Of a DNA stretch of 64,000 bases, positions 1-9,414 are shown in pieces (the stretch's first letter is position 1; each line of letters opens with the position of its first letter). Source of the DNA: Candidatus Pantoea soli. Lineage in GTDB: Bacteria > Pseudomonadota > Gammaproteobacteria > Enterobacterales > Enterobacteriaceae. Position numbers and translations under genes: made by a program. Where the stretch lies: contig NZ_CP032702.1 in assembly GCF_007833795.1 (NCBI RefSeq), positions 2,108,001 to 2,172,000 of the forward strand, in the 5' to 3' direction. Below the pieces are notes generated by a model. That model saw nothing but the letters and a program-made list of their open reading frames with translations, did no database searches and was not told the origin of the DNA.

Positions 1-538
1 TCTGACCTGGGTGGCGCTCTCTCCGGTGATCCTGATGCATGATGAAGGCTTATCACGCATGACGTATGCGCTGCTGCAGCTGCCGGTGTTTCTTGCCATG
101 ATTGCCGGTAATCTGACACTGGGCAAACTGGCCGGACGGGTGCCGATTGAGCAGCCGGTGAAATTTGCCGCCTGGCCGATTTTGTTTGGGCTGGGCATCG
201 CCTTGCTGGCTAACCTGCTGGATCGTCACACCTACCTGCTGCTGACGGCGGGCCTGAGCCTGTATGCCTTTGGGGCCGGTATGGTGAATGCGGGCCTTTA
301 TCGCCTGACGCTCTACGCCAGCAGCGAAGGCAAAGGCAGCATCGCAGCAATGCTGGGCATGATCAGTATTCTGACGCTGGCGGCCGGCATCGAGCTGGCA
401 AAAAGCGGCTACTTCCGCGGCGGCACACCCTGGTTCAGCGCGATCAACTTTGCCGCTGGCGCGCTGTGGTTTGTGCTGGTGCTGCTGTTTCTGCGGGAGC
501 GTAAACGCCGCAGTCAGGTGGCGTCACTGCAGGAGTGA
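1..538 (+). CDS. MFS multidrug efflux transporter, MdfA-like (C-terminal part)
   Basis: This is the C-terminal half of a 12-helix major facilitator superfamily drug/proton antiporter of the inner membrane; the start lies before the window and the reading frame is open from base 2. About 178 residues remain, with roughly five to six hydrophobic helices. The stretches GNLTLGKL, LYAFGAGMVNAGL and RLTLYAS resemble, by eye, the corresponding C-terminal segments of E. coli MdfA (about 410 residues). It ends in a short Arg/Lys-rich cytoplasmic tail. It converges on lpxM across a 50-nt gap. Family assignment is good; substrate cannot be told from half a protein, so no symbol is given. Confidence 0.8.
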   Translation, partial: LTWVALSPVILMHDEGLSRMTYALLQLPVFLAMIAGNLTLGKLAGRVPIEQPVKFAAWPILFGLGIALLANLLDRHTYLLLTAGLSLYAFGAGMVNAGLYRLTLYASSEGKGSIAAMLGMISILTLAAGIELAKSGYFRGGTPWFSAINFAAGALWFVLVLLFLRERKRRSQVASLQE

Positions 539-588
539 AAGGCGCGCGCCCTGTCGGAATGCTGCGACGGCGCGCGCGGGATGAGCGG

Positions 589-1563
589 CTACTTACGCGG
601 GTATAAATCTTTGCGCGCATAAGGTTCAATATCCCCTTCCTTACGCGTTTTCAGCAGTTTGAGTATCCACGTGTACTGCTCGGGATGCGGACGGACAAAG
701 ATCTCCACCTCTTCATTCATGCGTCGCGCCAACGTGGTATCGTCCGCGTCCAGCAGGTCATCCATCGGCGGGCGCACATAGATTTCCAGCTTGTGCGTCT
801 GGCTGTTATACACCGGAAACAGCGGCACAACGCGGGCGCGGCACACCTTCATCAGCCGGCCAACCGCAGGCAGCGTCGCTTTATACGTGGCAAAGAAATC
901 CACAAACTCGCTGTGCTCTGCGCCGTGATCCTGATCCGGCAGGTAGTAGCCGTAGTAGCCCTGCCGCACCGAGGCGATAAACGGTTTGATACCGTCATTG
1001 CGCGCGTGCATGCGCCCCCCAAAACGCCGGCGTACCGTATTCCATACGTAGTCCAGCAGCGGGTCGCTCTGATTATGGAACATGGCGGCCATCATCTGCC
1101 CTTCCGAGGCCAGCAGCATGGCGGGAATGTCTACTCCCCAGCCGTGCGGAACGAGGAAGATGACGTTTTCGTTGTTTTCCTGCAGCGCGGTGATGATTTC
1201 CCGGCCGTGCCACTCGACGCGCTGGCGAACCCGTTCCGGATTGCGCATGCCCAGCTCTGCCATCATTACCATGGCCTGCGGCGCGGTGGCAAACATACGG
1301 TCAGCAATCTCCTCGCGCTGCGCCTCGCTCAGTTCCGGCAGACAGTAATAGAGATTGATCAACGCACGCCGGCGCGCACTTTTTGCCAGTTTACCGGCAA
1401 ATTTTCCCAGTCCGCCCAGCACCGGATCGCGCAGTTTCGCCGGCAGTAATGCCATGCCCGCCAGCGCCCCAATCGCCAGCCAGCTGCCCCAGTATTTGGG
1501 TTTTAAAAAAGAACGTTGAAAAACGGGAATAAACTCAATGTTATTTTTCTTTCGGGTTTCCAT
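589..1563 (-). CDS. lpxM: Lipid A biosynthesis (KDO)2-(lauroyl)-lipid IVA acyltransferase LpxM
   Basis: LpxM (MsbB) adds the last secondary acyl chain, from acyl-ACP, to (KDO)2-lauroyl-lipid IVA at the inner membrane, completing hexa-acylated lipid A. The 324 residues match the usual length (E. coli 323). An N-terminal hydrophobic segment lies at about residues 25-42 and the acyltransferase HX4D motif is HGWGVD (H140-D145). It follows mepM in the same direction, as in E. coli, but a strong terminator at 1638-1668 separates them, so it probably has its own promoter in the approximately 75-nt gap between that terminator and the start. The N-terminus [11 protein letters not shown] is typical of the family. 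Confidence 0.97.
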   Translation of the reverse strand: METRKKNNIEFIPVFQRSFLKPKYWGSWLAIGALAGMALLPAKLRDPVLGGLGKFAGKLAKSARRRALINLYYCLPELSEAQREEIADRMFATAPQAMVMMAELGMRNPERVRQRVEWHGREIITALQENNENVIFLVPHGWGVDIPAMLLASEGQMMAAMFHNQSDPLLDYVWNTVRRRFGGRMHARNDGIKPFIASVRQGYYGYYLPDQDHGAEHSEFVDFFATYKATLPAVGRLMKVCRARVVPLFPVYNSQTHKLEIYVRPPMDDLLDADDTTLARRMNEEVEIFVRPHPEQYTWILKLLKTRKEGDIEPYARKDLYPRK

Positions 1564-1637
1564 GCACTCGCCTCTGACAATGACGGCTCAATGATAGTGA
1601 CGGCGGTTAATTTTGCAATCTTCCTGCGCCAGATAGC

Positions 1638-1668
1638 AAAAAACCGACGAACAATTCGTCGGTTTTTT
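1638..1668 (-). terminator. Intrinsic terminator after mepM
   Basis: A 14-bp perfect stem (A-rich end plus ACCGACGAA against TTCGTCGGT) with a 3-nt loop and T-runs on both sides ends transcription from mepM (minus strand) 22 nt after its stop codon. It is symmetric and could work in both directions. Confidence 0.88.
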
Positions 1669-1689
1669 CATGCTGCCCGGATAATCGTG

Positions 1690-3018
1690 TTATTTCAGCG
1701 CCAGCTGCGGCAGATAACTTTTCACCTGCGCCAGGTAAGTGCTGCGGTCTTTGCCGGTCAGCCCTTCCATGCGCGGCAGTTTCGCCGTCAGCGGATTGAC
1801 CGCCTGATTGTTGATCCACACTTCATAATGCAGATGCGGGCCGGTGGAGCGTCCGGTATTGCCGGACAGCGCAATGCGGTCTCCGCGTTTCACTTTCTGC
1901 CCCGGTTTGACCAGTGCTTTGCTCAGGTGCATATAGCGTGTCATATACTGGCGACCGTGACGGATAGCGACATAGTTGCCGGCGGCGCCGCCGTTTTTCG
2001 CCATGACCACCTCACCATCGCCAACCGCCAGCACCGGCGTACCAATCGGCAGCGCAAAATCCACGCCTTTGTGCGGCGCAATGCGGCCGGTCACCGGGTT
2101 CAGCCGGCGCGGATTGAAGTTTGAAGAGACGCGATACTGTTTGACGGTCGGGAAGCGCATAAAGCCGCGCGCCAGGCCGGAGCCGTTGCGATCGTAGAAT
2201 TTGCCGTCTTCGGCGCGGAAAGCGTAGTAATCTTTGCCGCCGGTGTGCACGCGCACGCCCAGCAGCTGGCTCTGGGCGCTTTTGCCATCCAGCATTTCCC
2301 GTGACATCAGCACGCTGAAGGCGTCACCGGCGCGCAGTTTGCGGAAATCCATCTGCCACTGCATCGCTTTGATCACGCTGCTGGTTTCAGCGCTGGTGAG
2401 TCCGGCTCGCTGGGCGCTGGCGGCAAAGCTGCCGCGCACTTCGCCTTTCAGCACGCTGTTCTGCCATTCGCCCTTCTGCATCTCCTGCTGCATCTCAAAC
2501 GCGCCGTTCGGCTGGCGCGCATAGGTGCGGGTTTCGCGCCGGTCAATTTCCCAGCTGAAATTCTGCAGGCCGCCATCGGCATCCAGCGTCCAGCTCAGCT
2601 GCTGGCCGACGCGCAGGTTACGCAGATCTTTATCGCTGCTGACCAGCGCATTGATATCGCTGAGATCGATGCCGTACTGGTTGAGCGCGCTGCTCAGGGT
2701 ATCGCCCGACGAAACGGTATACTCATGTTGATTGGGCACGTCCGGCACATCGTTATCAATGTCATCTGCCGGGATATCGTCTTCCGGCTCCGCCGTGGTC
2801 TGATCGATCGGCTCGCTGGCTTCCGGCAGTAAATTGCGCAGTTCGTTTTTATCCAGCGTGATGTCTTTCACGATGGGGGCGACGTCGCGGGGATGGTAAA
2901 CATAAGGCCGCCAGACGGCGACGGCCAGTGTGACAACGGTTAATGACCCCAGCATAACGCGGTGGGGGCGCGGCAAATTATTAAATGCGAGGGCGACAGA
3001 GCGGGCTATCTGCTGCAC
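1690..3018 (-). CDS. mepM: Murein DD-endopeptidase MepM
   Basis: MepM cleaves D-Ala-mDAP cross-links in peptidoglycan and makes room for new glycan strands during growth. The 442 residues begin with an N-terminal anchor at about 20-38, continue with a LysM/OapA-like glycan-binding region at about 98-145 (HEYTVSSGDTLSS), and end with an M23 zinc metallopeptidase domain at about 295-415. Zinc ligands are visible as HKGVD (H316, D320) and HLHYE (H395, H397). The first 30 residues are almost identical to E. coli MepM as I remember it. It lies 14 nt after znuA on the same strand, so part of its expression probably comes from the Zur-controlled znuA promoter. Confidence 0.97.
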   Translation of the reverse strand: MQQIARSVALAFNNLPRPHRVMLGSLTVVTLAVAVWRPYVYHPRDVAPIVKDITLDKNELRNLLPEASEPIDQTTAEPEDDIPADDIDNDVPDVPNQHEYTVSSGDTLSSALNQYGIDLSDINALVSSDKDLRNLRVGQQLSWTLDADGGLQNFSWEIDRRETRTYARQPNGAFEMQQEMQKGEWQNSVLKGEVRGSFAASAQRAGLTSAETSSVIKAMQWQMDFRKLRAGDAFSVLMSREMLDGKSAQSQLLGVRVHTGGKDYYAFRAEDGKFYDRNGSGLARGFMRFPTVKQYRVSSNFNPRRLNPVTGRIAPHKGVDFALPIGTPVLAVGDGEVVMAKNGGAAGNYVAIRHGRQYMTRYMHLSKALVKPGQKVKRGDRIALSGNTGRSTGPHLHYEVWINNQAVNPLTAKLPRMEGLTGKDRSTYLAQVKSYLPQLALK

Positions 3019-3032
3019 TTTTACCTATTCCT

Positions 3033-4004
3033 CTATGCTCCATTCAGGCAGCTCGCATACTGGCTTGACAGCTGTGAGAGGAATTTCACGTAGCTGTCTT
3101 TGGTTAAGCTGATTCCCATGCCGAGTGGATCCAGTGTGCCTTTACGCACAGGCGTTCCACGCGACACCGCATCGATGACGGCCGGCCTGAATTGTGGTTC
3201 AGCGAAAACGCATACGGCTTTCTGCTCAACCAACTGTGTTCGTATTTGATGTAAACGCTGGGCGCCCGGCTGGATTTCAGGATTGACGGTAAAATGCCCT
3301 AAAGGTGACAAACCGTAATGTTTTTCGAAGTAGCTGTACGCGTCGTGAAAAACGAAATAACCCTTGTTCCGCACCGGCGCGAGTTGCGCGCCAATGTGTT
3401 TGTCTGCGTCCGCTAATGCTGCCTCAAACTGCTGCAGATTGGCGTCAAGTTTGGCTTTGCTTTGCGGCATAAGTTCCAATAATTTTCCATGGATTGCAAC
3501 AGCAGATTGCCGGGCGATCTCAGGGGACATCCACAGGTGCATGTTAAACTCACCGTGGTGGTGATGTGCATGAGACGAGTCTGTATCCTCGGAATTTTCT
3601 GAACCATGCGCAGAATCATGATCGGTGGCGGGTTCATCATCGTCTTCACCGCCGCGGATCAGCAGCGGTTTGACCGCCGGTAATGCCGCTATTTCCAGGT
3701 TTTTGTTCTGCGGTAATTCGCCGGCAGACCGGGTCAAAAAGGCTTCCATTTCCGGACCGGTCCAGACGACTAAGTCTGCGTTTTTAATACGTTTTACGTC
3801 GGAAGGACGCAGCGCATAATCGTGTTCTGAGGCACCGTCCGGCAGTAATACTTCAACCGGCGTAATGCCATCGGCGATCGCCGCTGCGATAAATCCGAGC
3901 GGCTTGATAGAGGCAACCACGGCTGCATGCGCTGGCAGCGCGGCTGCCGCGCTAAATGCCATCGCAGAAAGGGTAAAAGTAAGGCGCTGTTTAATGTGTA
4001 ACAT
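3033..4004 (-). CDS. znuA: Zinc ABC transporter periplasmic binding protein ZnuA
   Basis: ZnuA captures Zn2+ in the periplasm and hands it to ZnuB/ZnuC. The start at 4004 ([10 protein letters not shown]) is chosen because it gives a normal signal peptide ending near ALPAHA|AVV and a 323-residue product; upstream in-frame codons would run through the operator. Zinc-binding histidine H61 (GASEHDY) is visible, as is the family's charged His-rich loop, where the density of Asp/Glu/His peaks in [16 protein letters not shown]. The C-terminal two Cys that form a disulfide (VCVFAEP and ASCLNGA) are present. It is divergent from znuCB, with a Zur-type operator in the 76-nt gap. Confidence 0.97.
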   Translation of the reverse strand: MLHIKQRLTFTLSAMAFSAAAALPAHAAVVASIKPLGFIAAAIADGITPVEVLLPDGASEHDYALRPSDVKRIKNADLVVWTGPEMEAFLTRSAGELPQNKNLEIAALPAVKPLLIRGGEDDDEPATDHDSAHGSENSEDTDSSHAHHHHGEFNMHLWMSPEIARQSAVAIHGKLLELMPQSKAKLDANLQQFEAALADADKHIGAQLAPVRNKGYFVFHDAYSYFEKHYGLSPLGHFTVNPEIQPGAQRLHQIRTQLVEQKAVCVFAEPQFRPAVIDAVSRGTPVRKGTLDPLGMGISLTKDSYVKFLSQLSSQYASCLNGA

Positions 4005-4034
4005 AATGCGACATTCCATCGTGACCAGGTGATG

Positions 4035-4055
4035 GAATGTGATATTATAACATTC
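4035..4055. promoter_or_regulatory. Zur operator between znuA and znuCB
   Basis: An AT-centred inverted repeat (arms GAATGT and ACATTC around a GATATTATA core) lies in the znuA-znuC divergent gap. It fits the enterobacterial Zur box at the same place in E. coli. Zinc-loaded Zur bound here would shut off both transcripts. Confidence 0.82.
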
Positions 4056-4080
4056 GAATTTCAATGCAACCGTAAATATC

Positions 4081-4836
4081 ATGACGCCACTTGTCACACT
4101 CGAAAACATATCCGTCACCTTTTCTCAGCGGCCGGTGCTGGCCGGCATCAGCCTGTCGCTCGAACCGGGAAAAATTCTGACGCTGCTCGGGCCCAACGGT
4201 GCCGGGAAGTCTACGCTGGTGCGCACGGTGCTTGGCTTGCTGACCCCGGACAGCGGTCGCGTCCATCGCGCGCCCGGTTTGCGCATTGGCTATGTGCCGC
4301 AAAAGCTGCACATAGATCCCACCCTGCCCATCATCGTTGAACGCTTTATGCGCCTGACGCAAGGCAGCCAGCGTCAGGCGATTCTGCCGGCGCTGAAACG
4401 GGTTCAGGCCGGGCATCTGCTGCAGGCCCCACTGCAAAAGCTCTCCGGCGGCGAAACCCAGCGCGTGCTGCTGGCGCGTGCGCTGCTCAATCAGCCACAG
4501 CTGCTGGTGCTGGATGAACCGACGCAGGGCGTGGACGTTAACGGTCAGGTGGCACTGTATGATCTGATCGACCAGCTGCGCCGCGAGCTGAACTGCGCCG
4601 TGCTGATGGTTTCCCACGATCTGCATCTGGTGATGGCGAAAACCGACGAAGTGCTGTGTCTGAATCATCACATCTGCTGCTCCGGCACGCCGGAAGCGGT
4701 TTCGCAACATCCGGAGTTTATCGCCATGTTCGGTCCGCGCGGCGCGCAACAGCTGGCGATTTACCGGCATCACCATAATCACCGTCACGATTTACAGGGA
4801 CGCATTGTTTTGCGCAAAGGAAACAGCCCCTCATGA
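4081..4836 (+). CDS. znuC: Zinc ABC transporter ATP-binding protein ZnuC
   Basis: ZnuC is the cytoplasmic ATPase that powers zinc import through ZnuB. At 251 residues it equals the E. coli protein. Walker [10 protein letters not shown] (about 37-45), the signature LSGGE and Walker B LLVLDEPT are intact, followed by the switch histidine in VSHDLH. The C-terminus carries the typical His cluster [10 protein letters not shown], thought to sense or buffer metal. Its stop overlaps the znuB start by 4 nt (ATGA), implying translational coupling. Transcription is divergent from znuA under the shared Zur operator. Confidence 0.98.
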   Translation: MTPLVTLENISVTFSQRPVLAGISLSLEPGKILTLLGPNGAGKSTLVRTVLGLLTPDSGRVHRAPGLRIGYVPQKLHIDPTLPIIVERFMRLTQGSQRQAILPALKRVQAGHLLQAPLQKLSGGETQRVLLARALLNQPQLLVLDEPTQGVDVNGQVALYDLIDQLRRELNCAVLMVSHDLHLVMAKTDEVLCLNHHICCSGTPEAVSQHPEFIAMFGPRGAQQLAIYRHHHNHRHDLQGRIVLRKGNSPS

Positions 4837-5618
4837 TTGAACTGCTTTTACCTGGCTGGCTCGGCGGCGTTCTGCTGGCGCTGGCCGCCGGCCCGCTGGG
4901 CTCATTTGTGGTCTGGCGCCGCATGTCCTATTTTGGCGATACCCTTGCTCACGCCTCGCTGCTGGGGGTGGCATTCGGGTTGCTGCTTAACGTTAACCCT
5001 TATTATGCCGTGATTCTGGTGACGGTCTGCCTGGCGCTGGGTCTGGTGTGGCTGGAGCGCCGCCCGCATCTGGCGATCGATACCCTGCTGGGGATCATGG
5101 CGCACAGTGCCCTGTCGCTCGGCCTGGTGGTGGTGAGCCTGATGCAGGGCGTGCGCGTGGATCTCATGGCCTACCTGTTCGGTGACCTGCTGGCGATTAC
5201 GCCGGATGATTTGTGGCTGATGGGCGGTGGCGTGATGGTGGTGCTGGCCGTGATGGCGTGGCAGTGGCGGGCGCTGCTGTCGATGACCATCAGTCCGGAA
5301 CTGGCACAGGTCGACGGCGTTAACCTCCCGCGGACGCGGCTGATGCTGATGCTGGTCACCGCGCTGACCATCGGCGTGGCGATGAAGTTTGTCGGTGCGC
5401 TGATTATCACCTCGCTGCTGATTATTCCGGCGGCCACCGCGCGGCGCTTCTCCCGTTCGCCGGAGCAGATGGCCGGGTTCGCCGTGCTAATCGGCACCCT
5501 GGCGGTAACCGGTGGCCTCACCTTCTCCGCCAGCTACGATACGCCTGCCGGCCCGTCAGTGGTACTGTGCGCCGCCGTACTGTTTATGTTCAGCATGGCA
5601 AAAAAACCGGCGGCCTGA
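4833..5618 (+). CDS. znuB: Zinc ABC transporter permease ZnuB
   Basis: ZnuB is the inner-membrane channel of the high-affinity zinc importer, in the ABC-3 permease family. The 261 residues (same as E. coli) contain about eight hydrophobic helices. The segments [18 protein letters not shown] and [10 protein letters not shown] are characteristic of the family. It starts inside the end of znuC and ends 6 nt before the convergent ruvB stop codon. Confidence 0.97.
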   Translation: MIELLLPGWLGGVLLALAAGPLGSFVVWRRMSYFGDTLAHASLLGVAFGLLLNVNPYYAVILVTVCLALGLVWLERRPHLAIDTLLGIMAHSALSLGLVVVSLMQGVRVDLMAYLFGDLLAITPDDLWLMGGGVMVVLAVMAWQWRALLSMTISPELAQVDGVNLPRTRLMLMLVTALTIGVAMKFVGALIITSLLIIPAATARRFSRSPEQMAGFAVLIGTLAVTGGLTFSASYDTPAGPSVVLCAAVLFMFSMAKKPAA

Positions 5619-5624
5619 CGCCGG

Positions 5625-6629
5625 TTACTCTTCGCGCAGAATATCGAAATGTTTATACGCATGCTGCGTGGCCATCCGGCCGCGCGGGGTGCGCTGAATA
5701 AAGCCCTGCTGAATCAGGAAGGGTTCGATAACGTCTTCAATAGTTTCCCGCTCTTCGCCGATGGCCGCCGCAAGGTTATCCAGCCCCACTGGACCGCCCA
5801 TGAACTTATCAATGATGGCCAGCAGCAGCTTGCGGTCCATGTAATCAAAGCCCTGACTATCCACGTTAAGCATATCCAGCGCGCTGGCAGCCACTTCACC
5901 ACTCATGTTGCCGTTCGCGCGCACATCGGCAAAATCCCGCACGCGACGCAGCAGACGGTTCGCAATACGCGGCGTGCCGCGCGCGCGCCGCGCCACTTCC
6001 AGCGCACCTTCTTCACTCAGCACCAGCCCTAAACAGGCGGCGCTGCGGCTGACGATGTGCTGAAGATCCGGCACGTTGTAAAACTCCAGCCGCTGCACGA
6101 TGCCGAAACGGTCGCGCAACGGTGACGTGAGAGAGCCGGCGCGCGTGGTCGCACCAATCAGGGTAAACGGCGGCAGATCGAGCTTGATGGAGCGCGCCGC
6201 CGGCCCTTCGCCAATCATGATATCCAGCTGATAATCTTCCATCGCCGGATAAAGCACCTCTTCCACCACCGGCGAAAGACGGTGAATTTCATCAATGAAC
6301 AGCACGTCATGCGGTTCAAGGTTGGTGAGCATGGCCGCCAGATCGCCGGCTTTCTCCAGCACCGGGCCGGATGTGGTACGCAGATTAACGCCCATCTCAT
6401 TGGCGACAATGTTCGCCAGCGTGGTTTTACCCAGCCCGGGCGGACCGAAAATCAGCAGGTGGTCCAGCGCATCGCCGCGCAGCTTCGCAGCCTTGATGAA
6501 AATCTCCATCTGTTCGCGCACCTGCGGCTGACCGACATATTCTGTCAGCAGTTTAGGGCGGATGGCGCGGTCCAGGCTCTCTTCTTCGTTGAAAGAACTG
6601 CCCGAGACCAGGCGATCGGCTTCAATCAT
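5625..6629 (-). CDS. ruvB: Holliday junction branch-migration DNA helicase RuvB
   Basis: RuvB is the AAA+ hexameric motor that, with RuvA, drives branch migration of Holliday junctions in recombination and stalled-fork repair. The 334 residues contain Walker [10 protein letters not shown] (about 60-68), Walker [10 protein letters not shown], sensor 1 at ATTRAG, an arginine finger region and a C-terminal winged-helix domain. It lies 8 nt downstream of ruvA in one operon controlled by the LexA operator at 7389-7408. Confidence 0.98.
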   Translation of the reverse strand: MIEADRLVSGSSFNEEESLDRAIRPKLLTEYVGQPQVREQMEIFIKAAKLRGDALDHLLIFGPPGLGKTTLANIVANEMGVNLRTTSGPVLEKAGDLAAMLTNLEPHDVLFIDEIHRLSPVVEEVLYPAMEDYQLDIMIGEGPAARSIKLDLPPFTLIGATTRAGSLTSPLRDRFGIVQRLEFYNVPDLQHIVSRSAACLGLVLSEEGALEVARRARGTPRIANRLLRRVRDFADVRANGNMSGEVAASALDMLNVDSQGFDYMDRKLLLAIIDKFMGGPVGLDNLAAAIGEERETIEDVIEPFLIQQGFIQRTPRGRMATQHAYKHFDILREE

Positions 6630-6637
6630 GCTTTACC

Positions 6638-7252
6638 TCAAATAGCTGCGCGCAGCGCTTCGCGGATCAGGGTTTCACAATCCGCATCGGGTTTACCCAC
6701 TTTGCTGACCATACGGCTGGCTTCCTGCGGTTTATAACCCAGCGCCACCAGCGCAGCAACGGCTTCTGCCTCGGCGTCGTTGGTCTCCGGCGTCGCGGAA
6801 GGCGCGGTGAGTGTAAAGGCAGAGTCGCCACCAAACAGATCGCCGTGCATCCCTTTGAAGCGGTCTTTCATCTCTACCACCAGCCGTTCGGCGGTTTTTT
6901 TGCCCACGCCCGGCAGTTTGACCAGTGAAGCAATCTCTTCGTGCTCTACCGCGTTCACAAACTGCTGTGCGGACATCCCGGACAGGATTGCCAGCGCCAG
7001 TTTCGGCCCGACGCCGTTCACTTTGATCAGCTCGCGGAACAGCGCGCGCTCCTGTTTGCTGTTGAAGCCAAACAACAGTTGGGCATCTTCACGCACCACA
7101 AACTGGGTGAAGATAATCGCTTCCTGATTGATTTCCGGCAGCTCGTAGAAGCAGGTCATTGGCATATGCACTTCATAACCGACGCCGTGCGCCTCAATCA
7201 ACACCAGCGGCGGCTGTTTTTCCAGAATATTGCCTCGTAAGCGACCAATCAC
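6638..7252 (-). CDS. ruvA: Holliday junction branch-migration complex subunit RuvA
   Basis: RuvA binds four-way DNA junctions as a tetramer and loads RuvB. The 204 residues have the N-terminal OB-fold ([15 protein letters not shown]), two helix-hairpin-helix motifs ([13 protein letters not shown] and [13 protein letters not shown]) and the mobile C-terminal domain III that contacts RuvB ([11 protein letters not shown]). It is the first gene of ruvAB. Between it and ruvC is a 177-nt gap with the SOS operator. Confidence 0.98.
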   Translation of the reverse strand: MIGRLRGNILEKQPPLVLIEAHGVGYEVHMPMTCFYELPEINQEAIIFTQFVVREDAQLLFGFNSKQERALFRELIKVNGVGPKLALAILSGMSAQQFVNAVEHEEIASLVKLPGVGKKTAERLVVEMKDRFKGMHGDLFGGDSAFTLTAPSATPETNDAEAEAVAALVALGYKPQEASRMVSKVGKPDADCETLIREALRAAI

Positions 7253-7382
7253 CTGAGCTGTTCCTTAATCTGTGAGTAACAAATACATGCGCGAATACCG
7301 CTGCCTGCAGCCCGCTATGTCGCAACGCTGCGCTGCCCGCGCGCCTGACGGCAGGCGGAATCGTGACGGCTATGTATATCAT

Positions 7383-7408
7383 AAAAAAGGCTGGATGCAT
7401 ATCCAGCC
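7383..7408 (-). terminator. Possible ruvC terminator sharing the LexA palindrome
   Basis: Read on the minus strand, the same 8-bp stem with 4-nt loop is followed directly by six T residues, which is the form of an intrinsic terminator, 22 nt after the ruvC stop. One element may therefore serve both as operator in DNA and terminator in RNA. Confidence 0.55.
7389..7408 (-). promoter_or_regulatory. LexA (SOS) operator of ruvAB
   Basis: The palindrome has arms GGCTGGAT and ATCCAGCC around GCAT, i.e. the CTGG-N8-CCAG variant of the LexA box. This variant is what E. coli uses before ruvAB, as I remember it. It sits about 137 nt upstream of ruvA and should make ruvAB DNA-damage inducible. Confidence 0.8.
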
Positions 7409-7429
7409 TATTGAAGCACCACGCTTTTG

Positions 7430-7957
7430 CTAACCGGATCGCAACCGCCCGCGCGTCAGCACCAGTTTGCTGTCGCTCATGCGCGCCGCGTTCTGGCTGA
7501 CATGACAGTGCGTAATGGCAATCGCCAGCGCATCAGCGGCATCCGCCTGAGGATTAGCAGGCAGCTTAAGCAAGGTGCGAACCATATGCTGCACCTGGCT
7601 CTTTTCGGCGCTGCCGATACCGGTCACCGTCTGCTTAACCTGACGCGCCGCGTACTCAAACACCGGCAAGTCATGGTTCACTGCGGCAACAATCGCTGCG
7701 CCGCGCGCCTGACCGAGCTTGAGCGCTGAATCGGCGTTTTTCGCCATAAAGACCTGCTCAATGGCAAAGTAGTCGGGTGAAAATTGCGTAATGATTTCGC
7801 TGACGCCCGCGTAAATCAGTTTCAGACGCGAAGGCAAATCGGTGACGTTGGTGCGGATACAGCCGCTGCCCAGATAGCTGAGCTGGCGGCCGGTCTGACG
7901 GATAACACCATAGCCGGTGACGCGCGAGCCGGGGTCGATCCCGAGAATTATCGCCAC
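7430..7957 (-). CDS. ruvC: Crossover junction endodeoxyribonuclease RuvC
   Basis: RuvC is the resolvase that nicks Holliday junctions symmetrically. Start GTG at 7957 is chosen because it gives [12 protein letters not shown], the family N-terminus, and 175 residues (E. coli 173). Catalytic acidic residues are visible: Asp in GIDPG (D7), Glu in FAIEQVF, and the Asp pair in ADAADALA. It lies 37 nt after yebC and is not SOS-controlled in E. coli; here too the LexA box lies after it, before ruvA. Confidence 0.97.
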   Translation of the reverse strand: MAIILGIDPGSRVTGYGVIRQTGRQLSYLGSGCIRTNVTDLPSRLKLIYAGVSEIITQFSPDYFAIEQVFMAKNADSALKLGQARGAAIVAAVNHDLPVFEYAARQVKQTVTGIGSAEKSQVQHMVRTLLKLPANPQADAADALAIAITHCHVSQNAARMSDSKLVLTRGRLRSG

Positions 7958-7994
7958 AGCGCGCCTCCGGCGTGAGCAGGGGTAAGCAACGCCA

Positions 7995-8738
7995 TTACAG
8001 CGTTTCCGCCACCTCGTCAGAGATTTCACCGTTGTGGTAAACCTCCTGCACATCGTCACAATCTTCCAGCATGTCAATCAGACGCAGCAGTTTCGGTGCC
8101 GTCTCGGCATCCAGTTCCGCTTTGGTGGAAGGGATCATGGAGACTTCAGCGCTGTCGGCTTTCAGCCCGGCGGCTTCCAGCGCGTCACGCACGGCACCCA
8201 GCTCTTCCCACGCGGTGAAGACGTCAATCGCGCCGTCGTCATAGCTGACCACATCTTCGGCACCGGCTTCCAGCGCCGCTTCCATTACCGCATCTTCATC
8301 CTGACCGGGCGCAAACGAGATCACGCCTTTTTTGCTGAACAGGTAGGAAACGGAGCCGTCCGTGCCGAGGTTCCCGCCGGTTTTGGTGAAGGCGTGACGC
8401 ACTTCACCCACGGTACGGTTGCGGTTGTCACTCAGGCATTCAACCATCACGGCAGAACCGCCAGGACCGTAGCCTTCATAGATGATGGTTTCCATGTTGG
8501 AATCATCTTCGCCGCCCACACCGCGCGCAATAGCACGGTTCATGGTGTCACGGGTCATGTTGTTGGACAGGGCTTTGTCCATCGCAGCGCGCAGACGCGG
8601 GTTAGAGCCCGGATCGCCACCGCCCAGTTTTGCTGCTGTCACCAGTTCACGAATGATTTTGGTGAAGATCTTACCGCGCTTCGCGTCCTGAGCCGCTTTG
8701 CGGTGCTTGGTATTCGCCCATTTACTGTGTCCAGCCAT
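7995..8738 (-). CDS. yebC: YebC/TACO1-family protein
   Basis: YebC-family proteins are cytoplasmic; recent work links them to translation (relief of ribosome stalling) and older work to transcriptional regulation. The start at 8738 gives [18 protein letters not shown], the near-invariant N-terminus, and 247 residues, as in E. coli. The conserved GYGPGG and ALVECLSDN-type core (here VMVECLSDN) is visible. The usual neighbour of ruvC in gammaproteobacteria. Confidence 0.95.
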   Translation of the reverse strand: MAGHSKWANTKHRKAAQDAKRGKIFTKIIRELVTAAKLGGGDPGSNPRLRAAMDKALSNNMTRDTMNRAIARGVGGEDDSNMETIIYEGYGPGGSAVMVECLSDNRNRTVGEVRHAFTKTGGNLGTDGSVSYLFSKKGVISFAPGQDEDAVMEAALEAGAEDVVSYDDGAIDVFTAWEELGAVRDALEAAGLKADSAEVSMIPSTKAELDAETAPKLLRLIDMLEDCDDVQEVYHNGEISDEVAETL

Positions 8739-8982
8739 CTTACTATCTCTCCGATCTTGTATATCGCACGGGCTATCTTGCTTGCGCTCGCGGCTTGCGG
8801 CAGTGCGCGCATACCTTGCGTACCTGCGTACGCGCTGGATGCTGTGCGCTGGCGGCAACCCGCCCCGCTGCGCCGATCACGCCCGACGTTTCAGCAAAGT
8901 CACGCCCGGATAAACACCTGAGCTGAGTTTAGGTTGTCAATGTAGCGTACCCGCCGCCGGAAAAATGCGCGGCGGCGGGGAT

Positions 8983-9414
8983 TCAGATAAATTCTTCGAT
9001 TGCCTGGCGGTTACTCCAGGACTTGGTCAGCGCTGCGGCGGCGGCCGGTGTCAGCCACTGTGCGGCCAGATGCTCGCTCAGCCGCAGTTCCCGCTCGCCC
9101 GGCAGGGCCAGCCGGAACCAGTGTTCCCGGTTATGCGTGACCTCCGGGGCATAACGATGGCGATAGTGCGGGAAGATTTCAAACTCAATCTGCTTTTGAC
9201 AATCTTCCAGCGCCAGCTGTTCGCCGGGGATATCAATCGCCAGCTCTTCGGCCACTTCACGCACGGCAGCCTGCGCCGGCGTTTCTCCGGGTTCCAGGCT
9301 GCCGGTGACCGACTGCCAGAAGCTGGCATCATCGCGCCGCTGCAGCATCAACACCCGGCCGGTATCCTGCGCATAAATGACCACCAGCACCGAAACCGGA
9401 TGTTTGTAGCGCAT
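8983..9414 (-). CDS. nudB: Dihydroneopterin triphosphate diphosphatase NudB
   Basis: NudB removes pyrophosphate from dihydroneopterin triphosphate, the committed step of folate synthesis. The 143 residues contain a Nudix box starting at GSLEPGETP and ending REVAEELAI, with the metal-binding REVAEE. The tail TKSWSNRQAIEEF matches E. coli NudB closely. The ATG overlaps the aspS TGA by one base (TGATG), so translation is probably coupled. After it, 8949-8980 forms a GC-rich 9-bp hairpin without a T-run. The 244-nt stretch before yebC shows no other gene. Confidence 0.95.
   Translation of the reverse strand: MRYKHPVSVLVVIYAQDTGRVLMLQRRDDASFWQSVTGSLEPGETPAQAAVREVAEELAIDIPGEQLALEDCQKQIEFEIFPHYRHRYAPEVTHNREHWFRLALPGERELRLSEHLAAQWLTPAAAAALTKSWSNRQAIEEFI

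Noticed and set aside
543..576. GC-rich inverted repeat (CGCGCGCC / GGCGCGCG) between the MFS gene and lpxM
   Set aside because: Placed where a bidirectional terminator might be, but has an 18-nt loop and no T-run on either strand; not called.
8949..8980. GC-rich 9-bp hairpin after nudB
   Set aside because: No T-run, so only mentioned with nudB and not called as a terminator.
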